From Gammaproteobacteria bacterium (GTDB lineage: Bacteria; Pseudomonadota; Gammaproteobacteria; SZUA-152): 64,000 nt of DNA. A program made the translations under genes and the position numbers. The notes under the pieces are model-generated. The model did not search any database. It saw nothing but the letters and a program-made list of their open reading frames with translations, and had not been told where the DNA came from. Shown here one piece after another: positions 55,848 to 64,000 of this stretch; position 1 is the stretch's first letter; the number at the start of each line of letters is the position of its first letter. The stretch spans positions 1-64,000 of the forward strand of contig DROS01000069.1 in NCBI GenBank assembly GCA_011321815.1. Reading direction: 5' to 3'.

Positions 55848-58079
55848 ATGGGTAAATTGCTGGTATGGCTGCGGCGCATGTCCACCAGTGTGGTGCCAGT
55901 AATCGTCATGGCCATTTTTATGCTCGGGTCATTGTGGCTGTTGAGCGCGGCAACAGAAAATTCCGGCCAGTTTGGGCGTATGCACGTGATGCTGGTGGTG
56001 GTCAATGTGCTGGGGCTGATTGTGCTGGTGGGTTTGATCGGTGTCGATGTGGTACGTCTGGTTCGCCAGTATCGTCGTACTGCCACTGGTTCGCGGTTGA
56101 CGGTCAGGCTTGTGGTGATATTTGTAGTTATGTCATTAGTGCCCGTCTCCATTGTTTTCTATTTTTCGTTAGGTTTTTTACAAAAAGGTATTGATAGTTG
56201 GTTCGATGTGCGTGTAGAGCGGGCCATGGAAGATTCATTGGAGCTGAGTCGTTCATCGCTGGACATGCGTATGCGTGACCGGCTCAAGCAAACACGGGCC
56301 ATTGCTGCCGAGTTGCAGGAAACGCCAGATGCAATTGTCATGTTCAGGCTGAATGAATTGCGCGACGAGAGTGGCGCCAGCGAACTTACCCTGCTATTTC
56401 AAAGCGGACGGGTTATTGCTTCGTCAAGTGCCGATACCATGGCGATTATTCCGCAGAAACCGAGTGGCTCGATTCTGTCGCAGGTGCGCGATAAGCATGA
56501 CTACGTGGGACTGGCCCCCATTGACAATATGGGCTTGCATATTCGTGCCGCAGTGCAAATAGATGCATCGAGTGCTGCTGTTGATCCACGCATATTATTT
56601 ATGCTGTACCCGATAGATGCACGGGTCAGCGTGTTGGCAGATGGCGTGCAATCGGCCATTACCAAATACAAAGAGCTGGTGTATTTGCGCGACCCATTGA
56701 AACAAAGTTTTAGTTTCACTCTGGCGTTGGTGTTGTTGGTGACATTGCTGTCTGCGGTGTGGGCAGCCTTCTTTTTCGCCCGGCGACTGGTTGCCCCGAT
56801 ACGCATTCTGGCCATTGGCACACGCGCTGTGGCTTCGGGTAATTACCAGAAAAAATTACCGGTTACACGCACGGATGAACTGGGCGCATTGGTACAGTCG
56901 TTTATTGATATGACCAACAAGGTTTCTGAAGCACAACAGGATGCACAAAAAAGTCAGCACCGTGCCGAGCGCGAACAAAATTATTTACGTGCAGTGCTGG
57001 GGCGGCTTTCATCCGGGGTTATCACTCTGGATAAAAATCAACGTATACGTGCCGTCAACGCTGCGGCCAGTCATATCCTGGAGCTGGATATGGAGGCTGC
57101 CATGGGCAACAGTCTGACTCAGATCGGGCATGATGCACCGGAGCTGGAAACGTTTATCAGCGCCATTGCAAAACACATTGGTGATGATGTTGATGACTGG
57201 CGTGAAGAGATTGCATTAACCGGTCTCGGGCGACACAAAACCCTGATGTGTCAAGGCGCAAGGTTGCCAGGCGTAAAGGGCATGACATCAGGATTTGTGG
57301 TGGTGTTTGATGACGTGACCGCGATGATTCAGGCGCAGCGTGATGCTGCCTGGGGAGAGGTGGCGCGGCGGCTGGCGCATGAAATTAAAAACCCGCTAAC
57401 ACCCATCCAGCTTTCCGCAGAACGTCTGCGGCATAAATATCTCGGCAAAATGGCGCCGGAAGATGCCGAAGTATTGGAGCGCTCCACACACACTATTGTG
57501 CAGCAGGTGCAGTCAATGAAAGACATGGTGGAGGCTTTTTCTGAATATGCGCGTGCGCCAAAATTGCAACCGTTGCCACTGGTGTTAGAGGCCCTGATTA
57601 GCGAAGTGCTGGATTTATATGCGGGGGAAAAGCAGACAATCACTTTGCAGGTACATGCCGAAGAACCAGAATCAACGCCAATGGTGGAAGCCGATGCTGG
57701 CCGTATTCGCCAGCTGCTGCATAACCTGATTCGTAATGCGATTGAATCGTTGTCGGATACGCCACAGGGCCGAGTGGATATTCATTTACAAAAAATCGAA
57801 CATGCCTCGGAGCATGTTGTGGAAATCAAAATTGAAGACAATGGCCCGGGTATTCCCCCCGACATGCTGGAAAACCTGTTTGAACCCTACGTTACCGGTA
57901 AATCAAAAGGCAGCGGTTTGGGTTTGGCGGTGGTTAAGCGTATTGTCGAAGAGCATGACGGTATGCTGTATGCAGAAAACCGAAAGGAAGGTGGGGCGCG
58001 TATTGTAATACGTTTGCCCGCCTTAAAATTAGACATGACTCCCGCCGCAGAAACACAGCGGATGCAGAATAGCGGATAA
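55848..58079 (+). CDS. NtrY-like sensor histidine kinase
   Basis: 743 residues. Membrane helices lie near 12-35, 50-72, 85-108 and 285-310, with a periplasmic domain between the last two. Then HAMP (about 305-360), a PAS domain (about 375-490), the phospho-acceptor HEIKNPLTPIQLSAERL (about 511) and the ATPase core with NLIRNAIESL, DNGPGIPP and GSGLGLAVVKRI. This is the NtrY layout, a sensor of redox or nitrogen state in known cases. ATG 55848 is used; the frame is open to 55827. The response regulator follows. Confidence 0.9.
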   Translation: MGKLLVWLRRMSTSVVPVIVMAIFMLGSLWLLSAATENSGQFGRMHVMLVVVNVLGLIVLVGLIGVDVVRLVRQYRRTATGSRLTVRLVVIFVVMSLVPVSIVFYFSLGFLQKGIDSWFDVRVERAMEDSLELSRSSLDMRMRDRLKQTRAIAAELQETPDAIVMFRLNELRDESGASELTLLFQSGRVIASSSADTMAIIPQKPSGSILSQVRDKHDYVGLAPIDNMGLHIRAAVQIDASSAAVDPRILFMLYPIDARVSVLADGVQSAITKYKELVYLRDPLKQSFSFTLALVLLVTLLSAVWAAFFFARRLVAPIRILAIGTRAVASGNYQKKLPVTRTDELGALVQSFIDMTNKVSEAQQDAQKSQHRAEREQNYLRAVLGRLSSGVITLDKNQRIRAVNAAASHILELDMEAAMGNSLTQIGHDAPELETFISAIAKHIGDDVDDWREEIALTGLGRHKTLMCQGARLPGVKGMTSGFVVVFDDVTAMIQAQRDAAWGEVARRLAHEIKNPLTPIQLSAERLRHKYLGKMAPEDAEVLERSTHTIVQQVQSMKDMVEAFSEYARAPKLQPLPLVLEALISEVLDLYAGEKQTITLQVHAEEPESTPMVEADAGRIRQLLHNLIRNAIESLSDTPQGRVDIHLQKIEHASEHVVEIKIEDNGPGIPPDMLENLFEPYVTGKSKGSGLGLAVVKRIVEEHDGMLYAENRKEGGARIVIRLPALKLDMTPAAETQRMQNSG

Positions 58080-58142
58080 TCCCGGGTTTTGCAGTGGCGG
58101 GCTCCAGAGCACTGAAATTTTGTCTAAAGGCAAACTGAAACA

Positions 58143-59501
58143 ATGAAACCTTATATTTTAGTGGTGGATGATGAGCCAGACATTTGTACGTCGGTAAAGG
58201 ATATCCTGGAAGATGAAGGTTATACCGTAGCCATTGCAGAAAACGGTGAAGCAGCGCGGCATTTAGTGCGCCAAAAAATTCCCGACATGGTTTTGCTGGA
58301 TATCTGGATGCCTGATGTTGATGGTATTTCGCTGTTAAAAGAATTTTCCAGTGACCTGGCCATGACGGCGCCAGTAATCATGATGTCCGGCCACGGCAAT
58401 GTGGAAACAGCGGTGGAGGCCACCCGCCTGGGAGCGAAAGATTTTATTGAGAAGCCTCTGTCGCTGGCCAGACTGTTGCACACTGTTGAACATGCGCTGA
58501 CAGAAGCAAAACAGGACCCACCGAATAACCCACAGCAAATACCACTGCGGCCAGTGCCGCCGGTAGGCAAAACAGTGCAGATTCAATTGCTGCGTGAGCA
58601 GTTGGAAAAATTGGCGCATCACTCAGGGACCGTATTGTTTTATGGTGAGCCGGGCAGCGGGAAAACATTCAGTGCGGAGTATATTCATGCCCGTTCTGCA
58701 CGACAGCAAGGCCCGTTTATCAATGTGCATACCCGGCAGTTTCATGATGGCCAGGGTGATGTATTGTTGTTTGGCAAAGAAGAGGGCGCAGATATCCAGC
58801 CCGGTTTTCTCGAACAGGCACAGGGTGGCACGCTGTTTCTGGATGATATCGCCGAGCTGGATGTCGACATGCAGGATAGCCTGTTTGCTGTGCTGAGCAC
58901 CGGCAAATGGGTGCGTATGAATGGCAGCCAGCCCCTGACGCTGGATGCGCGCATTATTACGGCGACCCACTATGATCTGGAACAGGAAATCCGTGCGGGC
59001 CGTTTTCGTGAGGACCTGTATCATCTACTTAATGTTGTGCCAGTGCATGTACCTGCCCTGCGCGAGCATGTGGAAGATGTTACCGAGCTACTGGTGTATT
59101 TCGTCAATCTGCTGGTGGACAAAGAAGCATTGCCTTACCGCAATTTTACCGTGGCGGCACAAAATCGCTTGCGTCACTATGAATGGCCGGGCAATATCCG
59201 CGAGTTGGAAGGCTTGGTGCGGCGTTTACTGGTGCTGGGGTTGGAAACCGATATTGAGCTGAGCGAGGTTGAGGCGGCGCTGGATGCTGGTGCGGTATCC
59301 TTTGGGGGGATGGACCCGGCAAATTTTGATTTGCCTCTGCGCCAGGCACGGGAGCAGTTTGAAAAGGCCTATCTTGAATATCATTTACAACAGGCCGGTG
59401 GCAGTGTGGGTAAGGTGGCCAGGCTGGTGGGCATGGAGCGGACGAACCTTTATCGCAAATTGCGTACCCTGGGAATTGACACGCGACGAATGGGCCGTTG
59501 A
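58143..59501 (+). CDS. NtrX-like response regulator with an altered AAA+ domain
   Basis: 452 residues: a receiver domain (1-120, phospho-acceptor D53 in LLDIWMPDVDG, K104 in FIEKP), an AAA+ domain (about 145-370) and a Fis-type helix-turn-helix (about 410-450, VGKVARLVGMERTNLYRKLR). Walker A is GEPGSGKT (168-175). The sigma-54 contact motif GAFTGA is missing: LLFGKEEGADIQPGFLEQA runs straight through the place. Walker B reads FLDDI instead of FLDEI. It probably works without activating sigma-54. Partner of the preceding kinase. Confidence 0.88.
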   Translation: MKPYILVVDDEPDICTSVKDILEDEGYTVAIAENGEAARHLVRQKIPDMVLLDIWMPDVDGISLLKEFSSDLAMTAPVIMMSGHGNVETAVEATRLGAKDFIEKPLSLARLLHTVEHALTEAKQDPPNNPQQIPLRPVPPVGKTVQIQLLREQLEKLAHHSGTVLFYGEPGSGKTFSAEYIHARSARQQGPFINVHTRQFHDGQGDVLLFGKEEGADIQPGFLEQAQGGTLFLDDIAELDVDMQDSLFAVLSTGKWVRMNGSQPLTLDARIITATHYDLEQEIRAGRFREDLYHLLNVVPVHVPALREHVEDVTELLVYFVNLLVDKEALPYRNFTVAAQNRLRHYEWPGNIRELEGLVRRLLVLGLETDIELSEVEAALDAGAVSFGGMDPANFDLPLRQAREQFEKAYLEYHLQQAGGSVGKVARLVGMERTNLYRKLRTLGIDTRRMGR

Positions 59502-59536
59502 GTGTGATGCAATACCTGGGCAATAATTAGGGATTT

Positions 59537-60910
59537 ATGAAAATAATAATATTGGGCGCAGGTCAGGTGGGCACTTCGGTGGCAGAGGTGCTGGCGACTG
59601 AAGCGAGTGATATCACCGTGGTGGATATCGACGAAACCAAGCTGGAAGCCTTGCGCGACCGTCTGGATATCGGCACCGTGGTGGGTGAGGCAGCTCATCC
59701 TGAAGTGCTGGCGCGTGCCGGTGCCGAAGATGCCGACATGATTCTTGCTGTTACCAACAGCGACGAAATCAACATGATCGCCTGTCAAGTGGCCTATACC
59801 CTGTTTCATACACCGACCAAAATTGCCAGGGTACGCAGTATTGGCTATTTATCCCACCCTCAATTGTTTACACAGGAAGCCTTGCCGGTAGATGTGCTTA
59901 TCAGCCCTGAGCAACTGGTCACTGACTATGTGCAGCGGTTGATCGAGCACCCAGGGGCATTGCAAGTGCTGGACTTTGCTGGTGGCAAAGTCCAGCTGGT
60001 GGCCGTACGTGCCTACTACGGCGGCCTACTGGTCGGTCAGGCATTAAAAACCCTGCGTGAACACATGCCGGGTATAGAGACACGGGTGGCGGCCATCTAC
60101 CGCCGTGGCCATGCCATTGCACCTGATGGTGATACCGTGATCGAAGCGGATGATGAAGTCTTTTTCATCGCAGCCAAACGCCATATTCGTGTTGTGATGA
60201 AGGAACTGCGGCGTCTGGATCGCCCCGTCAAACGAGTCATACTCGCGGGAGGCGGCAACATCGGCACACGCCTTGCCAAAGCCCTGGAATATAAATATCA
60301 AGTCAAGCTGATTGACCATAATGCGGAACGCTCAAAGCGCATTTCCATTGACCTGGAAAAAACCATCGTGCTGCATGGTGACGCTGCCGATGAAGAATTG
60401 TTAATGGACGAGAATATTGAGCACACTGATGTATTTTGTGCCGTGACCAATGATGATGAAGCCAATATTCTTTCTGCAATGCTGGCCAAACGTCTTGGTG
60501 CGCAAAAAGTCATGGCATTGATTAACCGCGCGGCTTATGTCGACCTGGTGCAAAGCGGCATTATTGATATTGCCATCTCACCACAACAAGCCACCATCGG
60601 CAGCCTGTTAACTCATGTACGCCGTGGTGATGTCACTGCTGTGCATTCTTTGCGTCGGGGTGCAGCGGAGGCTATAGAGGCTGTGGCTCATGGTGATGAA
60701 AGGTCATCAAAGGTAGTGGGGCGGGCCATTGAGAATATCAAATTGCCGGTGGGTACCAATATCGGCGCTATTGTACGGGATGACAAAGTTGTCATTGCTC
60801 ATCATGATACTGTGATTGAGGCAGACGACCACGTGATTTTATTTGTTGTGGACAAAGAGCGTATTCCTGATGTGGAGCGTTTATTTCAGGTTGGGGTCAC
60901 TTTTTTGTGA
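59537..60910 (+). CDS. trkA: Trk potassium uptake NAD-binding subunit TrkA
   Basis: Cytosolic gating subunit of 457 residues with two tandem RCK units. Each has a Rossmann fold: [19 protein letters not shown] at 1 and [18 protein letters not shown] at about 235, plus TrkA-C domains at about 140-225 and 370-455. In the family NAD(H) and ATP binding controls K+ flow through TrkH. It follows the NtrX-like gene by 35 bp and precedes trkH by 116 bp, a common gammaproteobacterial order. Confidence 0.96.
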   Translation: MKIIILGAGQVGTSVAEVLATEASDITVVDIDETKLEALRDRLDIGTVVGEAAHPEVLARAGAEDADMILAVTNSDEINMIACQVAYTLFHTPTKIARVRSIGYLSHPQLFTQEALPVDVLISPEQLVTDYVQRLIEHPGALQVLDFAGGKVQLVAVRAYYGGLLVGQALKTLREHMPGIETRVAAIYRRGHAIAPDGDTVIEADDEVFFIAAKRHIRVVMKELRRLDRPVKRVILAGGGNIGTRLAKALEYKYQVKLIDHNAERSKRISIDLEKTIVLHGDAADEELLMDENIEHTDVFCAVTNDDEANILSAMLAKRLGAQKVMALINRAAYVDLVQSGIIDIAISPQQATIGSLLTHVRRGDVTAVHSLRRGAAEAIEAVAHGDERSSKVVGRAIENIKLPVGTNIGAIVRDDKVVIAHHDTVIEADDHVILFVVDKERIPDVERLFQVGVTFL

Positions 60911-61026
60911 AGGCAGAGAAAAAAGTGAAAACAAAAGAGAAAAGGATGATTTTGTTTCGGTCTGATGGCCTGTGTATTGTTGGGTTCTTTTCTCCTTCCG
61001 CTTTTCTTTTTTTCCTGTAATCACCA
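60911..61026 (+). other. Purine-rich then pyrimidine-rich trkA-trkH spacer
   Basis: The first 45 bases are almost all A and G (GAAAACAAAAGAGAAAAGGA region) and the last 45 mostly T and C (TTCTTTTCTCCTTCCGC region), so the transcript could form an imperfect long hairpin before trkH. Whether it regulates trkH is unknown. No gene. Confidence 0.4.
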
Positions 61027-62478
61027 ATGCAACGTCCTGTCATTCAACGTATCGTCGGATTGTTGTTGATGGTGTTCAGCTTTACCATGCTGCCACCGGC
61101 CGCAGTGGGTGTGTGGTATGGCGATGGCGCGATTTATCCTTTTATTGCCGCGTTTATTGCGACACTCATCATGGGGCTGGTGATATGGTTTCCCGTGCGC
61201 AAGGTGAAAATGGAAGTGCGCTTGCGCGGCGGGTTTATTATTGTCGCCGTATTCTGGCTGGTGCTGGGCATGTCAGGTTCGCTGCCGTTTCTGCTGGCGG
61301 AAACCCCTCATATGTCATTGACGGATGCGGTATTTGAATCCATTTCCGCATTGACTACCACCGGCGCCACGGTGATTACCGGCATTGATGATCTGCCGCA
61401 TGCCATTCTGTTTTACCGCCAACAATTACAGTGGATGGGCGGCATGGGTATCATCGTGCTGGCTGTCGCCATTCTGCCCATGCTGGGAATCGGTGGTATG
61501 CAGTTGTACCGTGCTGAAACACCGGGGCCGATGAAAGACAGCAAGCTTACGCCGCGTATTACCGAAACGGCCAAGGCCCTGTGGTACATTTATCTGGGAC
61601 TGACAATCGCCTGTGCCCTGGCCTATTGGTTGGCGGGAATGAGTGGCTTTGATGCTATTGCCCATAGTTTTTCCACGATTGCTATTGGTGGATTTTCTAC
61701 ACATGATGCCAGTATCGGTTATTTTGACAGTATGGTTATTGAAATGGTCGCCGCAGTGTTTATGTTGCTCGCGGGTATCAATTTTGCGTTACATTTTTTG
61801 GCGTGGCGTGGTATGAGCTTGAAACCGTATTTGTATGACCCGGAAGTGCGCACTTATATTTTTGTATTATCGGTCAGCGCTGTCATCACCAGTGTTTATC
61901 TCTATCAGACAAAGACTTTTGATACCGTTGGCAATGCCCTGCATCACGGGATTTTTCAGGCAGTGTCCATTGGCACTACCAGTGGATTTACCACGACAGA
62001 TTATTACAACTGGCCGGGGTTTTTGCCGGTGTTGTTATTGTTTACCAGCTTTATTGGTGGCTGCGCAGGTTCCACTGGTGGCGGGCTCAAAGTGGTCCGG
62101 TTTTTGTTGCTGGTCAAGCAGGGATTGCGGGAAATTTTCCGCCTGATTCATCCCAATGCGCAGATTCCGGTTAAAATTGGCAACAAACCTTTGCCCGAGC
62201 GGGTCATCAATGCAGTGTGGGGTTTTTTTGCGCTGTATATTGCCTCATTCGCGGTGATGATGTTGTTGATTATGATGACAGGACTGGATCAGGTCACAGC
62301 CTTTTCCGCCGTAGCGGCTTCCATGAACAACCTTGGCCCCGGTCTGGGCGATGTGGGCGCACATTACGGCGATATCAACGCCACCGCAAAATGGATTTTG
62401 TGCTTTGCCATGCTGCTGGGGCGGTTGGAAATCTTTACCTTACTGGTGTTGCTGACGCCGGCTTTCTGGCGTAAATAA
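61027..62478 (+). CDS. trkH: Trk potassium uptake membrane subunit TrkH
   Basis: Inner-membrane K+ translocation subunit of 483 residues with four repeated pore units. The selectivity-filter segments appear as LTTTGATVITGIDDLP, TIAIGGFSTHDASIGYF, SIGTTSGFTTTDYYNWP and SMNNLGPGLGDVGAHYG. FIGGCAGSTGGGLKVVRFLLL matches the intramembrane loop region. Membrane segments run from residue 8 to the end. It works with TrkA just upstream. Confidence 0.96.
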   Translation: MQRPVIQRIVGLLLMVFSFTMLPPAAVGVWYGDGAIYPFIAAFIATLIMGLVIWFPVRKVKMEVRLRGGFIIVAVFWLVLGMSGSLPFLLAETPHMSLTDAVFESISALTTTGATVITGIDDLPHAILFYRQQLQWMGGMGIIVLAVAILPMLGIGGMQLYRAETPGPMKDSKLTPRITETAKALWYIYLGLTIACALAYWLAGMSGFDAIAHSFSTIAIGGFSTHDASIGYFDSMVIEMVAAVFMLLAGINFALHFLAWRGMSLKPYLYDPEVRTYIFVLSVSAVITSVYLYQTKTFDTVGNALHHGIFQAVSIGTTSGFTTTDYYNWPGFLPVLLLFTSFIGGCAGSTGGGLKVVRFLLLVKQGLREIFRLIHPNAQIPVKIGNKPLPERVINAVWGFFALYIASFAVMMLLIMMTGLDQVTAFSAVAASMNNLGPGLGDVGAHYGDINATAKWILCFAMLLGRLEIFTLLVLLTPAFWRK

Positions 62479-62552
62479 CGCCGCACTTCCTCAAGGGGCT
62501 TTCACCGCATATTTGTTTGTCTTTATTCAATAAAGGAATGCTTATCCCTGAT

Positions 62553-62867
62553 CTACTCGTGCGGAATGCGATAGGCATCCATTTCCACCTCGCGCAGGGC
62601 CTGTCCGAACATTACGATACGCCCTTGATACCGTTCAGCGCCATCGCTGGTAAATTCAAAAAAATATAAACGGCATAACTGGATTTTTCCTTGTGCATTA
62701 CGCCGGAACCATTGCCGTTTCCGTTCGACGGTGTCGTCGAGAAATTGTACCCCGGCCTGTTGACAGGCCCGCAACCCAGCGTTGCGGGCAAGTTCCTGAG
62801 TGCGCACACTGTCCCACCAATACCATATGCTCAGCCCCAATATGATCAGCCACAAAATGTCGGTCAT
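62553..62867 (-). CDS. DUF3301 membrane protein
   Basis: 104 residues starting with one membrane helix (MTDILWLIILGLSIWYWWDS) followed by a cytosolic-looking domain with RACQQAGVQFLDDTVERKRQ and CRLYFFEFTSDGAERYQG. This matches the DUF3301 family of unknown function. It lies on the minus strand downstream of slyX and convergent with trkH; 140 bp of gene-free sequence separate it from slyX. Confidence 0.85.
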   Translation of the reverse strand: MTDILWLIILGLSIWYWWDSVRTQELARNAGLRACQQAGVQFLDDTVERKRQWFRRNAQGKIQLCRLYFFEFTSDGAERYQGRIVMFGQALREVEMDAYRIPHE

Positions 62868-63007
62868 TGTGGGTTAGGGGGGGTAACAATCACCGTTCGT
62901 GGTGCGATTCTGGCCCTTTTCCGCGCCTTGCCGGCACGAAAAATACCTCAGAATCGTATTCACGAAGGTCATTGTTAACATCCCTTAGCATCCCCCGAAA
63001 TCGGCAT

Positions 63008-63211
63008 TTAATAATGTGGTGGCGGTGGTTCGTTCGCCAGTTCGGCAATGTTGCCAGCATTGCTATCTTGCAGCTGTTGTCGCAAGTGAGAGAGGTCATC
63101 CTGCAATTTGTTAATCAGTGTATGCTGCGCCAGCAATACGCCATTTATTTCTTCCAGTGCCGCCTCCTGGTGTGTGAGACGGATTTCCAGGTCGGTTATT
63201 CTGTTTTCCAT
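63008..63211 (-). CDS. slyX: SlyX family protein
   Basis: Small coiled-coil protein of 67 residues with the SlyX pattern: MENRITDLEIRLTHQEAALE, then a heptad-rich stretch to about 50 and the conserved proline-tyrosine end PPPPHY. Function is unknown. Divergent from the methyltransferase gene across about 230 bp that contains a small inverted-repeat element. Confidence 0.9.
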   Translation of the reverse strand: MENRITDLEIRLTHQEAALEEINGVLLAQHTLINKLQDDLSHLRQQLQDSNAGNIAELANEPPPPHY

Positions 63212-63314
63212 TGCAGAGTCATTCCGGTTGAGTTGATGGTATTTGTGGGTTTTAAATATAGAATGAATGATCTTTCGCTATTGGCCGTCGGTGGTCAAGT
63301 GAAGTTTGCTCTCT

Positions 63315-63437
63315 GTTAAACCTAAATTAATCCGTTGAATCTACTGCGAACGCCTATGACACAGAATCCAAAAAGTCTTTTATCTTCAGCGCTATAGTCG
63401 CTCTCGCTACGATCCAGCTGATTAATTTAGGTTAAAC
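63315..63437. mobile_element. 123-bp inverted-repeat element carrying the dispersed repeat
   Basis: GTTAAACCTAAATTAATC (63315-63332) and GATTAATTTAGGTTAAAC (63420-63437) form terminal inverted repeats with one mismatch in 18. The left end runs into the motif TTGAATCTACTGCGAACG, which also occurs near 30809-30850 (inverted) and partly at 2-16. No protein is coded. The right end stops 1 bp before ATG 63439 of the methyltransferase. Confidence 0.7.
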
Positions 63438-63438
63438 A

Positions 63439-64000
63439 ATGTATGTGGGAACAATGTCAGTAAAATACGAGCAGGAAAAGTGGGATCGCCGGTATGCGGC
63501 TGCAAAGGGTAAACCCCGGGCAGCGCAGGTTTTGTGGGAGGGGCATCATCTATTGCCACCATCGGGCGATGCCCTGGATCTGGCCTGTGGCCTGGGTGGC
63601 AATGCGTTGTTATTGGCACAGGCGGGGTTGACTGTACAGGCCTGGGATTTGTCACCGGTGGCAATCGCAGCACTGCAATCACGAGCGGCGGCGGCGCGTT
63701 TGCATGTGCAGGCTGTTGTACGTGACGTGGATGCGCAACCACCGATGCCTGCATCATTTGATGTTATTACCGTCAGTTATTTTTTGCAGCGGGCTCTGGT
63801 GCCGGCATTGTGTGCGGCATTGCGCCCCGGTGGCTTGTTGTTTTATCAGACATTTGTAAAAGACAAAGTGTTTCAGACAGGCCCGGCCAATGCTGATTTT
63901 TTATTGGCCGAAAGTGAACTGCTGACGATGTTCGCGCCGTTGTGCCTGCGGGTGTATCACGAAGCAGGTGCGTTGGGTGATATCACGCAAGGGCTACGCA
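63439..64000 (+). CDS. SAM-dependent methyltransferase, class I, partial
   Basis: The gene continues beyond the window; 187 codons are visible. From ATG 63439 (or 63454, MSVKYEQEKWDRRYA) it shows motif I LDLACGLGGNALLLAQAG, WDLSPVAIAAL and the motif for the fourth strand in FDVITVSYFLQR, then LRPGGLLFYQTFV. This resembles TehB/UbiG-like small-molecule methyltransferases; the substrate is unknown. Its start lies against an inverted-repeat element, so the promoter may be inside that element. Confidence 0.85.
   Translation, partial: MYVGTMSVKYEQEKWDRRYAAAKGKPRAAQVLWEGHHLLPPSGDALDLACGLGGNALLLAQAGLTVQAWDLSPVAIAALQSRAAAARLHVQAVVRDVDAQPPMPASFDVITVSYFLQRALVPALCAALRPGGLLFYQTFVKDKVFQTGPANADFLLAESELLTMFAPLCLRVYHEAGALGDITQGLR

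Overview
This window is a contiguous stretch of a gammaproteobacterial chromosome with about 60 protein genes, most on the + strand. The evidence is a set of conserved gammaproteobacterial gene orders: grxD/rnt/pyrC; a single-subunit aceE with aceF and lpdA; lysM/dprA/smg divergent from def-fmt-rsmB; an ntrYX-like pair followed by trkA-trkH; glnK-amtB; and slyX and ubiK. PEP-CTERM sorted proteins, a bufferin (copper-RiPP) operon and several c-di-GMP-type proteins suggest a free-living environmental bacterium. I cannot name a genus. I saw no tRNA, rRNA, CRISPR array, intact transposase or prophage.

Layout. 1-4822: remnant of a dispersed repeat, monothiol glutaredoxin, RNase T, dihydroorotase, RsmE, a hotdog-fold protein and an XRE-PAS regulator. 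5066-10939: pyruvate dehydrogenase complex (E1, E2, and an E3 carrying its own lipoyl domain). 10961-18959: a ten-gene block of lower-GC appearance that resembles an expanded E. coli yjfIJKL cluster. It holds AdoMet decarboxylase, a membrane-anchored aminopropyltransferase, DUF2170, a PspA homologue, DUF2491, a small DNA-binding-like protein, a K+ channel with an RCK domain, a Ser-rich lipoprotein, a double DUF350 protein and an M50B-like metallopeptidase. 19258-23133: argG and a PAS-GGDEF-EAL protein. 23269-25743: bufferin operon bufA1-bufB-bufC-bufD. 25756-29596: DUF1841, nth, a DnaA-box cluster and priA. 29885-31651: two convergent PEP-CTERM proteins, each behind a -24/-12 promoter candidate. 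32086-39358: argS, a SPOR protein and a 1565-residue protein with two cyclic-nucleotide-binding-like domains, a Cys-less rhodanese, a long coiled coil and one membrane span. 39377-42879: DUF2914, DUF4124, an AraC regulator and a secreted tandem SnoaL protein. 42987-44950: amtB and glnK with sigma-54 and NtrC sites. 45090-48861: ubiK, a 247-bp element with perfect 29-bp terminal inverted repeats, mgtE, a Nudix hydrolase and an EAL-HDOD protein. 49181-62478: smg, dprA and a LysM protein on the minus strand, then def, fmt, rsmB, a DUF4390 protein, ntrY-like, ntrX-like, trkA and trkH on the plus strand. 62553-64000: DUF3301, slyX, a small inverted-repeat element and a methyltransferase cut by the window end.

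Themes. Nitrogen and envelope control recur: sigma-54 signatures precede glnK-amtB and both PEP-CTERM genes, and an NtrYX-like pair sits before the Trk potassium system. The strongest candidates for undescribed biology are the polyamine/PspA/K+ channel/peptidase block (10961-18959), the giant cNMP-rhodanese-coiled-coil protein (34661-39358) and the nested inverted-repeat element (45365-45611). The bufferin operon belongs to a recently described family.
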